The notes: a model not told the origin generated them from the letters alone. DNA of 64,000 nucleotides from Streptomyces marianii (GCF_005795905.1 NZ_VAWE01000001.1:7505501-7569500); one strand, 5' to 3'. Numbered from the stretch's first letter, positions 9,888 through 18,818 are shown. A program made the numbers and translations.

Positions 9888-10260
9888 ACCGCCTGCTGCC
9901 GTCGGCCGGGAAGGGCACACGACCGGCCGGCGGGAGCGCCGGACGGCGCGGCACCAGGGGAGCACGGGAACGCGGTAGGGGCGTTCATCGGGTCGTTCAC
10001 CTCGGCGGGCGGCCGCGGGATCGTCACGGCCGCCGTCGACCCGGCGACCGGTGTGCCGCACCGGGCGGGTTCGCTCGCCGTCCCGGCTGCGTCCTGCGTG
10101 GTCTTCGCCTGAGCCCTGCGGCTCCTCCCGGGCCTGCCCGGCCTCCCCGCCTCCCCGCGAGGGGACGCGGCACGCACGAGCCCCGGAGAACCCGTGGGCA
10201 GCAGTCCCCGTAGGCGTGAGGCCGGGTACGGGGCGGGCGAGCTCAACAGCCGTCCACACA
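9888..10260. other. Intergenic stretch between nos and the CbiX-like gene
   Basis: No convincing gene is found in either strand; translations are arginine/proline-rich. The stretch ends at the strong hairpin at 10261-10294, which could serve both convergent transcripts. Confidence 0.5.
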
Positions 10261-10294
10261 AGACGCTCGGCTGGGGAACCCCAGCCGAGCGTCT
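10261..10294. terminator. Perfect hairpin terminator between convergent genes
   Basis: AGACGCTCGGCTGGGG is followed after two bases by its exact reverse complement, a 16-bp arm with an effective loop of about six bases. It lies about 105 bp past the leftward CbiX-like gene and 370 bp past nos. Confidence 0.8.
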
Positions 10295-10400
10295 GTCCAG
10301 CCTGCTCGCGACCACACGTCAGTGACCACGTGTTGCAACGACCACGAGAACGTGGGAACCCGGCGCGGGGTCCTTCGTCCGTGCGGAGCGCGGCGACCGG

Positions 10401-11321
10401 TCAGTGCGGCTGGACGCCCTGCGGCCGGGGCGTGATGCCCAGCGCGGTCGTGTACTGCGACAGCACCAGCTTGCCGATCGCGGGGTAGGCGCCCAGCGGC
10501 TCTGCGGCGGAGCACCCCGCCTCGGCGGCGGCTGCCTCCAGCAGTCCCTCGGGCACCTCGGGTCCGACGAGGTGCGGGGCCAGCGCGAGCTGGGCGGAGC
10601 CGGAGGCGCGCAGTTCCTCGGCCGTCGCCGCGATCGCGCCCTCCTGGTCCAGGGCGGCCGCCATGACCGGCACGGCGAGCCGCGCGGCCAGCAGCATTCC
10701 GGTGATACCGGCGGCCTGGACCGCCTCGTCGCCGCCGACCGTGGCCAGGACGATGCCGTCGGCCGCGGTGGCGACCGTGAACAGGCGCGCCCGGTCCGCA
10801 CGGGCCAGACCCGCCTCGGACAGTCTCACGTGCAGGGCCTCGGCGAGCAGCGGGTGCGGGCCGAGGACGTCCGTCAGCTCCGCGGTGGCCCTGCTGTCCA
10901 TGACGGCCTGGCGGATCCGGCGGACCAGTGCGCTGTCCGGGCCGGCGAGCAGCGGCACCACGACGGAGGCCGGGCCCTCGGGCTCGGCGACCTCGCGGCC
11001 GGCTGCCTGCGCCAGTTCGTAGCGCTCGGTGCGCAGCGCGGCGGAACGGGTCAGCACGCTCCCCAGCGTGGGGTACTCGGCGTCGTCGCCGTCGATGTAA
11101 CCGATCGCGGCCTCGAGGCCGGGCAGCTCGGAACGGGCGATGCTGACGACTTCCTCGGCGAGGCTGCGTATCGCGGACGAGGGCGTGCCGGGCACGGCGA
11201 GAACGAGGGTCGGCGCGCCCTCGGGTGCCACCACGGGCTCGGGGCGGCGGTGCCGCCCGGGCTGGCGGGGTCGCGGCATTCGTACAGGGAGGCCGGATGC
11301 GGGCCCAGTGGGGGAGCTCAT
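10401..11321 (-). CDS. CbiX/sirohydrochlorin-chelatase-like protein lacking the catalytic His
   Basis: The 306-residue protein has the two-half chelatase fold pattern: TLVLAVPGTPSSAIRSLAEEV at the start, VLGPHPLLAEALHVRL in the middle, and LGAYPAIGKLVLSQYTTAL at the end. Class II chelatases (CbiX/SirB) normally begin with an HG pair whose His ligates the metal. Here the equivalent position reads AVPGTP, so the His is replaced by Pro, and the second-half HP motif has become AYP. Catalytic metal insertion is therefore doubtful, and the gene may be a structural or regulatory derivative. The first 40 residues are basic and low in complexity. It looks like a single-gene unit ending at the hairpin at 10261. 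Confidence 0.75.
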   Translation of the reverse strand: MSSPTGPASGLPVRMPRPRQPGRHRRPEPVVAPEGAPTLVLAVPGTPSSAIRSLAEEVVSIARSELPGLEAAIGYIDGDDAEYPTLGSVLTRSAALRTERYELAQAAGREVAEPEGPASVVVPLLAGPDSALVRRIRQAVMDSRATAELTDVLGPHPLLAEALHVRLSEAGLARADRARLFTVATAADGIVLATVGGDEAVQAAGITGMLLAARLAVPVMAAALDQEGAIAATAEELRASGSAQLALAPHLVGPEVPEGLLEAAAAEAGCSAAEPLGAYPAIGKLVLSQYTTALGITPRPQGVQPH

Positions 11322-11409
11322 GGCGCCGCATGCTACTGGTTTCGTCGTCGTGCCTGCTCAGGGAGGGGGCGGTCGCGTGCCGTCTGTCCGTGTTTACCCG
11401 ATGAGTTCG

Positions 11410-12426
11410 TTAACGGCTGCCTGTCCGGGTCTGTTCGGAAAGGGTGGTTGTGAGGGCGAGCAGAAGCGGATCCTGCGGCAGCCTCAGGGTGCCGCAGGCC
11501 AGTGCGGCGGCGACGGTCAGCGAACCGGCGAGCGGATCGCCTGCCGCCGACACCTGCCGGGCGTACGGGAGTTCCCGGGCGAGAGCGTCCCGCACGGGCG
11601 CGAGGAGAGAATCGCCCATCCGGAACAGCCCGCCGGTCAGGGCGACTTGACACTCACCTGCCGATGAGGGCGGGCAGACGGCCACGGTTGCGGCCGCGAT
11701 GTGGTCCGCCGCTTCGGAAAGGATCCGCGCGGCGACCGCGTCGTCCGCGGCGCAGCGGGCGACCTCGGGTGCGAACGAGGCCAGCACGGCCGGCCGGTCG
11801 GTGCGCGGGTACAGCAGCCCCGGCAGCCCCGCCGCGGGTCCGAAGACGTCCTCGAGCCGTTCCAGCAGTGCCGGGGAGCCCCCCGCACGCCCGTCGTGGG
11901 CCCGCAGCGCGGCCTCCAGCCCGGCCCGGCCGATCCAGGCGCCCGAACCGCAGTCACCGAGCAGATGGCCCCAGCCGTCGGCACGGCGCCAGTTCGTGAG
12001 ATCCGTACCGGTCGCGATCAGGCCCGTGCCGGCGGCGACGACCGCACCGGGGCGCTGGCCGAGGGCGCCCGCGTAGGCGGTGACGGCGTCGGCGGCGAGT
12101 GCGACCTGTCGCGCACCCAGCTCCCGCGAGAGCACACCGGGCAGTACGGACCGCAGTTCGTCGCCGAGAGTCGCCATCCCGGCCGCCCCGATGGCGACGG
12201 CGACGGGCGCCTCGGCCCCTGCCCGCAGCAGGAGCCCGCGGGCCATCGGCAGCAACTGCTCCAGCAGATGGGCCGCTTCGATCCCGGCGGGGCCGGTGCG
12301 GACGGGCTCCCGGGACGCGGCGGTCAGCGCCGCCGGCGGGTCGGCGGCCGGGGCGAGGGCGACGCGCAGGCCAGACCCCCCGGAGTCCGCCCCGAGGACC
12401 CAACCGCCCGCGCCGCTTCCGGTCAT
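11410..12426 (-). CDS. N-acetylglucosamine kinase-like (BadF/BadG/BcrA/BcrD ATPase family)
   Basis: This 338-residue ASKHA-fold kinase begins [17 protein letters not shown], the phosphate-1 loop with [15 protein letters not shown] gives phosphate-2, and the [17 protein letters not shown] segment is typical of GlcNAc kinases. A C-terminal [11 protein letters not shown] forms the adenosine site. It probably phosphorylates GlcNAc or a related amino sugar entering from peptidoglycan or chitin turnover. Its ATG overlaps the TGA of ung (ATGA), so the two are co-transcribed and translationally coupled, though the functions have no obvious link. Substrate specificity is inferred from the family. Confidence 0.88.
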   Translation of the reverse strand: MTGSGAGGWVLGADSGGSGLRVALAPAADPPAALTAASREPVRTGPAGIEAAHLLEQLLPMARGLLLRAGAEAPVAVAIGAAGMATLGDELRSVLPGVLSRELGARQVALAADAVTAYAGALGQRPGAVVAAGTGLIATGTDLTNWRRADGWGHLLGDCGSGAWIGRAGLEAALRAHDGRAGGSPALLERLEDVFGPAAGLPGLLYPRTDRPAVLASFAPEVARCAADDAVAARILSEAADHIAAATVAVCPPSSAGECQVALTGGLFRMGDSLLAPVRDALARELPYARQVSAAGDPLAGSLTVAAALACGTLRLPQDPLLLALTTTLSEQTRTGSR

Positions 12427-13097
12427 GGCAGCCGCCAGTCCACCGGCTGCGCACCCTGGCGGACGAGCAGGTCGTTCACCCTGCTGAACGGCCGGGAGCC
12501 GAAGAAGCCGTAGTCGGCCGACTTGGGGGAGGGATGGGAGGACTCGACCGCGGGGAGGTCGCCGAGCAGCGGCCGCAGATTGCGGGCGTCACGGCCCCAC
12601 AGTACGGACACGAGCGGTTTACCGCGCGCGACGAGGGCGCGGATGGCCTGCTCGGTCACCTCTTCCCAGCCCTTGCCCCGGTGTGCGGCCGACCTGCGGG
12701 GCGCGGTGGTCAGCGCCCTGTTGAGCAGCAGCACGCCCTGTCGGGTCCACGGCGTCAGATCGCCGTTCGACGGCCGGGGCAGCCCGAGGTCCGTGTGCAT
12801 CTCCCGGAAGATGTTCTCCAGACTGGCCGGCAGCGGCCGTACTTCGGGTGCCACGGAGAAGCTCAGCCCCACGGCGTGCCCGGGTGTCGGATAGGGGTCC
12901 TGGCCGACGATCAGGACGCGCACCTCGTCGAACGGCTGCTGGAAGGCGCGCAGCACATGCGCGCCCGCCGGCAGGTACGTCCGTCCCGCGGCGATCTCCG
13001 CGCGGAGGAAGTCGCCCATCGCGGCGATGCGTTCGGCCACGGGGTCCAGGGCGTCCGCCCACCCCGAATCGACGATCTCTTTCAACGGTCGTGCCAC
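12423..13097 (-). CDS. ung: Uracil-DNA glycosylase
   Basis: The 224-residue family 1 UDG removes uracil from DNA at the start of base-excision repair. The water-activating loop reads [17 protein letters not shown], the uracil-recognition region is VLLLNRALT, and the DNA-intercalation loop is [20 protein letters not shown]. The canonical GQDPYH is GQDPYP here, a common variant in actinomycetes. Length is normal. The leftward operon runs ung then the NagK-like gene, with a 4-bp overlap. It starts 35 bp downstream of the BNR-repeat gene on the same strand and may be read from that promoter. Confidence 0.97.
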   Translation of the reverse strand: MARPLKEIVDSGWADALDPVAERIAAMGDFLRAEIAAGRTYLPAGAHVLRAFQQPFDEVRVLIVGQDPYPTPGHAVGLSFSVAPEVRPLPASLENIFREMHTDLGLPRPSNGDLTPWTRQGVLLLNRALTTAPRRSAAHRGKGWEEVTEQAIRALVARGKPLVSVLWGRDARNLRPLLGDLPAVESSHPSPKSADYGFFGSRPFSRVNDLLVRQGAQPVDWRLP

Positions 13098-13132
13098 GAG
13101 GCGTCACTCTACTGGCCTCGCGGGGTGCCTCC

Positions 13133-14221
13133 TCAACCGACCGTGGCGGCCCGGACACACAGCACGTCCGGCAGATGGGAGGCCAACTGCCGCCAGCTGT
13201 CGCCGTCGTCCGCGCTCGCGTACAGCTCGCCGTTCCGGTTGCCGAAGTAGACCCCGGCGGGGTCGGCGCCGTCGGTGCACATCGCGTCGCGCAGCACCGT
13301 GCCGTAGTGGTCCCCCTCGGGCAGCCCGTGCGACAGCGGTTCCCACGTCGAGCCCGCGTCGGCCGTGCGGTAGACCCGGCAGCGCCGCTCGGCCGGGACC
13401 CGGTCCGCGTCGGCGTTGATCGGGAAGACATAGGCGACGCCGGGGCGGTGCGGATGGGCGACGACGGAGAAGCCGAAGTCCGACGGGAGCCCCGCGCCGA
13501 TGTCCGTCCACCGGGCGCCCCCGTCGTCGCTGCGGTACACCCCCCAGTGGTTCTGGAGGTAGAGCCGGTCGGGATCGCCGGCGTCCTGGGCGATCTTGTG
13601 GACGCACTGCCCGAACTCCGGGTTCGGATCGGGCAGGAAGACCGCCGACACCCCCTCGTTGGACGGGCTCCAGGCGGCGCCTCCGTCATGGCTGCGGAAG
13701 ACCCCCGCCGTGGACACCGCGACGGTCACCCGACGGGGGTCCCTGTCGTCGGTGACCACGGTGTGCACGGCCTCGCCGCCGCCGCCCGGAACCCATTGCG
13801 AGCGGGTGGGGTGCTCCCAGAGCGGCCGGACGAGCTCGAACGTCTCCCCGGCGTCCTCCGAGCGGAACAGTGCCGCCGGCTCCGTCCCCGCGTAGACCAC
13901 GTCCGGGGCCGCGGGGCCCGCCGGATGGAGCTGCCAGACCCGCTCCAGGGAGGCTCCGGTGTCCTTGGGGAACTTCACCGCGGGCTTGGCCGGTTCCGTC
14001 CACGTCGCGCCCAGGTCGTCGGAGTGGAACACCGAGGGGCCCCAGTGGGCGCTGTCCCCGCCGACCAGCAGCCGCGGCACGGCGCCGCGGCGTGTGTCGA
14101 TCCCGATCGAGTACACGGCCTGGGCGTTGAAGTGGGGGCCGTCGAACTCCCATCGGCCGTCTCTCCCGTGCCCCAGGAAGAGCCCCTTGCGTGTGCCTAC
14201 CGCCAGCAGAACGTCGGTCAT
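13133..14221 (-). CDS. BNR-repeat (sialidase-like beta-propeller) protein
   Basis: The 362-residue protein begins MTDVLLAVGTRKGLFLG. It carries at least four Asp-box or BNR repeats: HSDDLGATWTE, RSEDAGETFE, RSHDGGAAWS, RSDDGGARWT, then RTADAGSTWE and ASADDGDSWR, spaced as in a six-bladed propeller. There is no signal peptide, and the sialidase catalytic Arg triad and Tyr cannot be confirmed, so enzymatic activity is unproven. Similar proteins are annotated as exo-alpha-sialidase or WD40/YVTN/BNR proteins. It is probably a cytoplasmic propeller of unknown partner. Confidence 0.85.
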   Translation of the reverse strand: MTDVLLAVGTRKGLFLGHGRDGRWEFDGPHFNAQAVYSIGIDTRRGAVPRLLVGGDSAHWGPSVFHSDDLGATWTEPAKPAVKFPKDTGASLERVWQLHPAGPAAPDVVYAGTEPAALFRSEDAGETFELVRPLWEHPTRSQWVPGGGGEAVHTVVTDDRDPRRVTVAVSTAGVFRSHDGGAAWSPSNEGVSAVFLPDPNPEFGQCVHKIAQDAGDPDRLYLQNHWGVYRSDDGGARWTDIGAGLPSDFGFSVVAHPHRPGVAYVFPINADADRVPAERRCRVYRTADAGSTWEPLSHGLPEGDHYGTVLRDAMCTDGADPAGVYFGNRNGELYASADDGDSWRQLASHLPDVLCVRAATVG

Positions 14222-14417
14222 CGCCGACACCTCCAGGACGCCGTTGTCGCGGACGGGAGCCAGTCTGCACCCACCCGCTGACAACGGCCCCCGGACGGCT
14301 CCTTCCCGCAGGTCGGCCCGGCCGTGCCCGGCCCCGGTGCGCCTCCGCGTCCGGTCCGGGCCGGCTACGGGTCGGACGCGCCCCGCACGGCATCGGGCCG
14401 GGCGCTGCTCCACGGGC

Positions 14418-15509
14418 TCAGACCGAGCGGTGGTACTGGTCGGGGATCCGGACCGGCCCGCCCAGTTCGCGTGCGGCGAGCCGGGCCCACGAGGGGCTGC
14501 GCAGCAGTTCCCGGCCGAGGAGAACGGCATCGGCCTCGCCGTTCGCGAGGACCTTCTCGGCCTGCTCCGGGTCGGTGATCAGGCCGACGGCCGCCACGGG
14601 CAGCGCCGTCTCGTTCCTGACCCGGGCGGCGAACGGCACCTGGTAGCCCGGGCCGACCGGGATGCGGACCCGCGCCGCGTTCCCGCCGGAGGAGACGTCG
14701 AGCAGATCCACGCCGTGCTCCCGGAGCAGGGCGGCGAAGCGCACGGTGTCGTCGGCGGTCCAGCCGTTCTCTTCGAGCCAGTCGGTCGCGGAGATCCGGA
14801 AGAACAGCGGGAGCTCCTGTGGCCACACCGTCCGTACGGCGTCGACGACCTCGAGTGCGAACCGGGTGCGGTTCTCGAACGAGCCGCCGTACGCGTCGGT
14901 GCGGTGGTTGCTGTGCGGGGAGAGGAACTCGCCGATGAGATAGCCGTGCGCGCCGTGCACCTCGACCACCTCGAAGCCCGCGTCCAGCGCCCGGCGCGCG
15001 GCCTCCGCGAACCGGGCGGGGAGCTCCGCGATCTGATCCGTGGTCAGCTCGTCGGGCACCGGGTACCCCCCGTCGAACGGGACCGGACTCGGCGCGACCG
15101 GCTGCCAGCCGCCGGAGTCCGGGCCCACCGGCCCGCCGCCCTTCCAGGGCCGGTCCGTGGAGGCCTTGCGTCCGGCGTGCGCGAGCTGGATGCCGGGGAC
15201 GGTGCCCTGCTCCTTGAGGAAGCGGGTGATCCTGCGGAAGGCGTCGGTCTGGGTGTCGTTCCAGATCCCCAGGTCGTGCGGGCTGATCCGGCCCTCGGGG
15301 GCGACCGCGGTGGCCTCGACGAGGATCAGCCCGGTGCCCCCGGCGGCCCGGGCGGCGTAGTGGGCGAAGTGCCAGTCGGTGGGGACGCCCGCGTCCGGTC
15401 CCGTGGCCTCGGCGCTGTACTGGCACATCGGCGCCATCCACACGCGGTTCGGGATCGTCACGGACCGCAGGGTGTACGGCTCGAACAGTGCGCTCACGGC
15501 GGACTCCAT
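14418..15509 (-). CDS. NADH:flavin oxidoreductase, YqjM-class old yellow enzyme
   Basis: The 363-residue FMN-dependent ene-reductase reduces activated C=C bonds of enals, enones and quinones. Class-defining features are APMCQYSAE with redox-tuning Cys about 29, the HAGRKAS substrate His region, VHGAHGYLIGEFLSP, and the SSGGN/FMN-phosphate region near VAAVGLI. The gene is probably controlled by the ArsR-family protein encoded at 16941: two copies of a TACGA-N6-TCGTA palindrome lie 27-76 bp upstream of its start, and a third copy precedes the ArsR gene. This suggests induction by an electrophile or thiol-reactive compound. The gene ends near the divergent-facing BNR gene with about 200 bp between. 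Confidence 0.95.
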   Translation of the reverse strand: MESAVSALFEPYTLRSVTIPNRVWMAPMCQYSAEATGPDAGVPTDWHFAHYAARAAGGTGLILVEATAVAPEGRISPHDLGIWNDTQTDAFRRITRFLKEQGTVPGIQLAHAGRKASTDRPWKGGGPVGPDSGGWQPVAPSPVPFDGGYPVPDELTTDQIAELPARFAEAARRALDAGFEVVEVHGAHGYLIGEFLSPHSNHRTDAYGGSFENRTRFALEVVDAVRTVWPQELPLFFRISATDWLEENGWTADDTVRFAALLREHGVDLLDVSSGGNAARVRIPVGPGYQVPFAARVRNETALPVAAVGLITDPEQAEKVLANGEADAVLLGRELLRSPSWARLAARELGGPVRIPDQYHRSV

Positions 15510-15535
15510 TCACGGCGGGGCGAAGATGATGCTCG

Positions 15536-15551
15536 TACGATAGTCATCGTA
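15536..15551. promoter_or_regulatory. ArsR-type operator copy 1 upstream of the ene-reductase
   Basis: On the minus strand this reads TACGATGACTATCGTA, a palindrome of TACGA/TCGTA arms around TGACTA. It is flanked in all three copies by AC on the left and C on the right. It lies 27 bp upstream of the OYE start codon. Confidence 0.8.
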
Positions 15552-15569
15552 GTACGGCGATTGTCAAAC

Positions 15570-15585
15570 TACGAAGACTCTCGTA
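15570..15585. promoter_or_regulatory. ArsR-type operator copy 2 upstream of the ene-reductase
   Basis: TACGAAGACTCTCGTA on the plus strand has the same arms and the same central GACT as copy 1 and as the copy before the ArsR gene. Centre-to-centre distance from copy 1 is 34 bp, and the two copies are in opposite orientation. Confidence 0.8.
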
Positions 15586-15636
15586 CAAGAGGCGGGCCGG
15601 TCCGTACGTCGCGACCGTGCGCGTCCCGCCGTGGGG

Positions 15637-16137
15637 TCAGGCCGGCCCCGCGCAGCCGCCGAGCGGGTCGAGGTCCAGGTCGGCCCCGTCGAGCTTGGCG
15701 GTCAGTGCCGCCAGGCGCTCCTGCAGATCGCCGATCTCCTCCAGGGAGAGTCCGGTGGCCGCGGCGATCCTGCGAGGCACGAGGGCGGCCTGCTCCCGCA
15801 GGGCTGCGCCCGCGACCGTCGGCCGCACGGTGACGGAACGCTCGTCCTCGGCGCTGCGCCGGCGCTCCACGCGGCCGAGCGCCTCCAGGCGCTTGAGCAG
15901 TGGCGAGAGTGTGCCGGAGTCCAGTCGGAGGCGGGTGCCGATCGTCTTCACCGGCAGCTCGCCGTGCTCCCAGAGCACCAGCATCACCAGGTACTGGGGG
16001 TAGGTGAGGCCGAGGTCCTTCAGGACCGCCCGGTAGACGCCGTTGAAGGCCCGTGAGGCCGCGTGCAGCGAGAAGCAGATCTGGCGGTCCAGGCGGAGGA
16101 TCTCCGTGTCCGGTACGGCATCCGGTGTCGTGTTCAT
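15637..16137 (-). CDS. ohrR: OhrR organic-peroxide-sensing MarR-family repressor
   Basis: The 166-residue MarR protein has the sensor Cys at position 21 in LDRQICFSLHAASRA, the OhrR signature. The winged helix includes TIGTRLRLDSGTLSPLLKRLEALG and the wing RRRSAEDERSV. Oxidation of the Cys by organic hydroperoxides releases DNA. It is transcribed divergently from ohr across a 119-bp gap that contains a perfect AGTTGTG/CACAACT palindrome, so autoregulation together with ohr control is very likely. Only one conserved Cys is evident, suggesting the one-Cys mechanism. Confidence 0.95.
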   Translation of the reverse strand: MNTTPDAVPDTEILRLDRQICFSLHAASRAFNGVYRAVLKDLGLTYPQYLVMLVLWEHGELPVKTIGTRLRLDSGTLSPLLKRLEALGRVERRRSAEDERSVTVRPTVAGAALREQAALVPRRIAAATGLSLEEIGDLQERLAALTAKLDGADLDLDPLGGCAGPA

Positions 16138-16168
16138 GGGTTCAGGGTACCTGCCTTGCGAGCCATTT

Positions 16169-16182
16169 AGTTGTGCACAACT
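16169..16182. promoter_or_regulatory. OhrR operator in the ohrR-ohr divergent gap
   Basis: AGTTGTGCACAACT is a perfect 14-bp palindrome followed by a second half-like TTAATTGTG. It lies between the divergent starts, in an unusually A/T-rich patch where both promoters must be. Confidence 0.85.
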
Positions 16183-16256
16183 TAATTGTGTGCTCTAGTG
16201 GTGGCTGTCCGGACCGCCCCACGGGTCCGGCTCCGACGACCAAGGGATGGTTCTCC

Positions 16257-16670
16257 ATGAACGCGCTGTACACCGCTGTCGCCACCGCGAACGGCCGCGA
16301 GGGGCGTGCCGTCAGCTCCGACGGCCGGCTGGACCTGCCGCTCGCCGCGCCCGCCGCCCTGGGCGGCAGCGGCGAGGGCACCAATCCGGAGCAGCTCTTC
16401 GCGGCGGGGTACGCGGCCTGCTTCGCCAGCGCGCTCGGCCTCGTCGGCCGCCAGGCGAAAGTCGACACCGGCGACATCTCGGTGACCGCCGAGGTGGGCA
16501 TAGGCAAGGACGAGGACGGCGGCTTCGGGCTGGCCGTGGTCCTGCGCGTCGAGCTGCCGAGCGCACTCGAGGGCGGGACCGGCGAGCTGCTGGTCAAGCA
16601 GGCGCACCAGGTCTGCCCGTACTCCAAGGCCACGCGCGGCAACATCCCCGTCGAGCTGATCGTCGAGTAG
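16257..16670 (+). CDS. ohr: Organic hydroperoxide resistance protein Ohr
   Basis: The 137-residue OsmC/Ohr-family thiol peroxidase reduces organic hydroperoxides using lipoyl or low-molecular-weight thiols. The two catalytic cysteines are at about 55 (YAACFASAL) and 120 (HQVCPYSKATRGN). The Arg/Glu network lies in the N-terminal strand region (GTNPEQLFAAGY). An ATG at 16257 with AAGGGA upstream gives the standard length. It is divergent from ohrR and followed by a long perfect hairpin. Confidence 0.96.
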   Translation: MNALYTAVATANGREGRAVSSDGRLDLPLAAPAALGGSGEGTNPEQLFAAGYAACFASALGLVGRQAKVDTGDISVTAEVGIGKDEDGGFGLAVVLRVELPSALEGGTGELLVKQAHQVCPYSKATRGNIPVELIVE

Positions 16671-16680
16671 CCGGGCGGGC

Positions 16681-16740
16681 CGGGTGGGGATCCGCCGTGG
16701 CGTTCCGGCAGGGGCGGGCGCGACGGCGGATCCCCACCCG
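16681..16740. terminator. ohr terminator hairpin
   Basis: An 18-bp perfect stem (CGGGTGGGGATCCGCCGT and its complement) encloses a 24-nt loop, starting 10 bp after the ohr stop codon. Confidence 0.85.
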
Positions 16741-16892
16741 GCGCCGGGAGCCGGCAGTAGGGCTGCCGATGCCCCCGCGAGGCAGATCGCATCGCCCGCG
16801 CCGCTGGTCGGGGCAGCGCCCCGCCATGTGGCGGCGTCCACGTGCTCGGTGGCGCGCCGGGTCGGCGGTACCGGCCCGCTGCGCGCGCGAAC

Positions 16893-16908
16893 TACGACGA
16901 CTTTCGTA
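16893..16908. promoter_or_regulatory. ArsR-type operator upstream of its own gene
   Basis: TACGACGACTTTCGTA repeats the palindrome found twice before the ene-reductase gene. It lies 32 bp upstream of the preferred GTG start of the ArsR gene, a position suited to autorepression. Confidence 0.8.
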
Positions 16909-16940
16909 CCATGGGATCCCCGAACCCAAGTGGAGCCTCC

Positions 16941-17291
16941 GTGACCACCGCCGCCGGTCCCCGCCAGCTCGCCCACCCCACGCGCGACGAGATCCGGCTC
17001 GAGGGCGTGCTCCAGGCGCTCTCCGACCCGGTCCGGCTGCGCGTGGTGCGCGAGCTGGCGACCGCCGGGTCCGAGCTGTCCTGCTCGTACTTCGATCTGC
17101 CCGTGACCAAGTCCACCTCGACCCACCACTTCCGCGTGCTGAGGGAGAGCGGCGTGATCCGGCAGGTGTACCGGGGCACGGCGAAGATGAACGGGGTGCG
17201 CCGCGGCGACCTGGACGCGCTGTTCCCCGGCCTCCTGGACAGCATCCTCACCGCCGCCGCCGGTGAGGCGGCCCGTCTCGGCACCGGCTGA
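16941..17291 (+). CDS. ArsR-family transcriptional regulator
   Basis: About 116 residues, a winged helix dimer: VLQALSDPVRLRVVRELA, then SYFDLPVTKSTSTHHFRVLRESGVIRQ and the wing VYRGTAKMN. The GTG at 16941 is chosen because GGAG lies 5 nt upstream; an ATG at 16911 abuts the operator and lacks a Shine-Dalgarno. The classic ELCVCEL metal site is replaced by ELSCSYF with a single Cys, so a thiol or electrophile sensor is more likely than an arsenic sensor. The same palindrome before this gene and before the old-yellow-enzyme gene argues that this protein controls both. Confidence 0.9.
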   Translation: MTTAAGPRQLAHPTRDEIRLEGVLQALSDPVRLRVVRELATAGSELSCSYFDLPVTKSTSTHHFRVLRESGVIRQVYRGTAKMNGVRRGDLDALFPGLLDSILTAAAGEAARLGTG

Positions 17292-17441
17292 CCTCGCCCC
17301 CGGCGCCGGCCGACCGTGCTCGCCACGGAACCACCGTGACCGCGGTACCGGCGGAGGCCGACCCTGCTCACTCCGGCGCAGGCCCGAGCCCCTCTGCCCG
17401 TCCGGTTCGGGCGTCCTGATCCCGTCGGCCGCCGTGCCGCG

Positions 17442-18818
17442 CTACGCGGCCGGGAGCCGCGGAGCCACGCCGACACCGGCCGCGCCCAGCAGCCCGTCCC
17501 AGTCGGCGATCTTCACCGAACGGCGCCCCAGCGATCGGCCCAGCGCCGTCTCGGCCTCCTCGATCGCCAGCCAGCCCGGCCACTCCACCGGCTGTAGCCC
17601 CGACTCGCGCAGCACGTCCAGGGGTTCGTCCGGGAGCGTGCGGGCCGACAGCGCGGGCGCGTCCTCGAGGACCGAGGCCACCGTCTCCTTCGCGCAGGGC
17701 CTGTTCGTGCCGATCACGCCGGTGGGGCCTCGCTTGATCCAGCCCGCCACGTACTCGCCCGGGGACGGCGAGCCGTCCCGCAGGACCCGCCCGGCCTCGT
17801 GCGGCACCGTGCCCCGGGTGGCGTCGAACGGCAGCCCGTCCAGGGGCGCTCCGCGGTAGCCGACCGCCCGCAGCACCAGCTGCGCCTCGATCTCCTCGTA
17901 CGCGCCGGTGCCGCGCACCCCGCCCGAGCCGTCCGGCACGGTCCGCTCGAAGCGCACCGCTGCGACCCGTCCGCCCTCGGCGAGCAGTTCCACGGGACGC
18001 AGGAAGAAGCGCAGCCGGATGGTCCGTGCCCGGGCTCGCGAGGCGGCCTCGCCGGTCGTCGCCCAGCCGCGCACCACGTCGACGTTGCGCCGGTTGACCG
18101 CCGGCAGCCCCGTCGCGTCGGCGTACCCGGGGTCCAGGGCGAGGTCGGCCGGCTCGACGCCGACGGCCGCGTCCGGCAGCGCGCCCAGCTCGCGCAGCTC
18201 CTTGGTGGTGAACTTCGCCCGGGACGGGCCGCGTCGGCCCACCATGTGCACCTCCCGGACCCGGCTGCCGGCCAGCGCGCCCAGCGCGTCGTGCGGCACA
18301 TCGGTCGGCAGCAGCTCCGCCGCACCGCGCGCGAGGATCCGGGTGACGTCGACGGCGACGTTGCCCACGCCGATGACCACCGCCGACCGGGCGCCGAGGG
18401 CGAATCCACTGTCCGCGGCGTCCGGGTGGGCGCTGTACCAGGACACGAAGTCGGTGGCCGAGCAGCTCCCGGGCAGATCCTCGCCCGGCACCCCCAGCCT
18501 GCGGTCCTTCGCGGCCCCGACGCAGTACACGACCGCGTGGTAGAGCCGCAGCAGACGCGCCGGCGTCAGGCCGTGCGCGCCCACCTCGACGTTGCCGACG
18601 AAACCGATCCGCTCGTCCTCCAGGACCGCCCGCAGGGTGTTCTGCAGGGACTTGATCTTCTCGTGGTCGGGCGCGACTCCGTACCGCACCAGCCCGTAGG
18701 GGCACGGGAGCCGGTCCAGGACGTCCACCCGGACGTCCGGCACGAGGGACTGCTGGACGAGGGCCTGAGCGGTGTACACCCCGCTCGGCCCGGATCCGAC
18801 GACGGCGACTCGAAGCAC
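17442..18818 (-). CDS. FprA-like ferredoxin/flavodoxin-NADP+ reductase
   Basis: The 458-residue flavoprotein resembles mycobacterial FprA and adrenodoxin reductase. The FAD site is VVGSGPSGVYTAQAL at the start, and CPYGLVRYGVAPDHEKIKS is diagnostic for the family. A second dinucleotide site for NADPH is VVIGVGNVAVDVTRIL. The C-terminal FAD-binding stretch is YVAGWIKRGPTGVIGTN. It transfers electrons between NADPH and ferredoxin for P450s or other redox enzymes. The GTG at 18818 has a strong GGAAGGAG upstream; longer in-frame starts lack this. It is transcribed alone, with no ferredoxin gene adjacent. Confidence 0.93.
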   Translation of the reverse strand: MLRVAVVGSGPSGVYTAQALVQQSLVPDVRVDVLDRLPCPYGLVRYGVAPDHEKIKSLQNTLRAVLEDERIGFVGNVEVGAHGLTPARLLRLYHAVVYCVGAAKDRRLGVPGEDLPGSCSATDFVSWYSAHPDAADSGFALGARSAVVIGVGNVAVDVTRILARGAAELLPTDVPHDALGALAGSRVREVHMVGRRGPSRAKFTTKELRELGALPDAAVGVEPADLALDPGYADATGLPAVNRRNVDVVRGWATTGEAASRARARTIRLRFFLRPVELLAEGGRVAAVRFERTVPDGSGGVRGTGAYEEIEAQLVLRAVGYRGAPLDGLPFDATRGTVPHEAGRVLRDGSPSPGEYVAGWIKRGPTGVIGTNRPCAKETVASVLEDAPALSARTLPDEPLDVLRESGLQPVEWPGWLAIEEAETALGRSLGRRSVKIADWDGLLGAAGVGVAPRLPAA

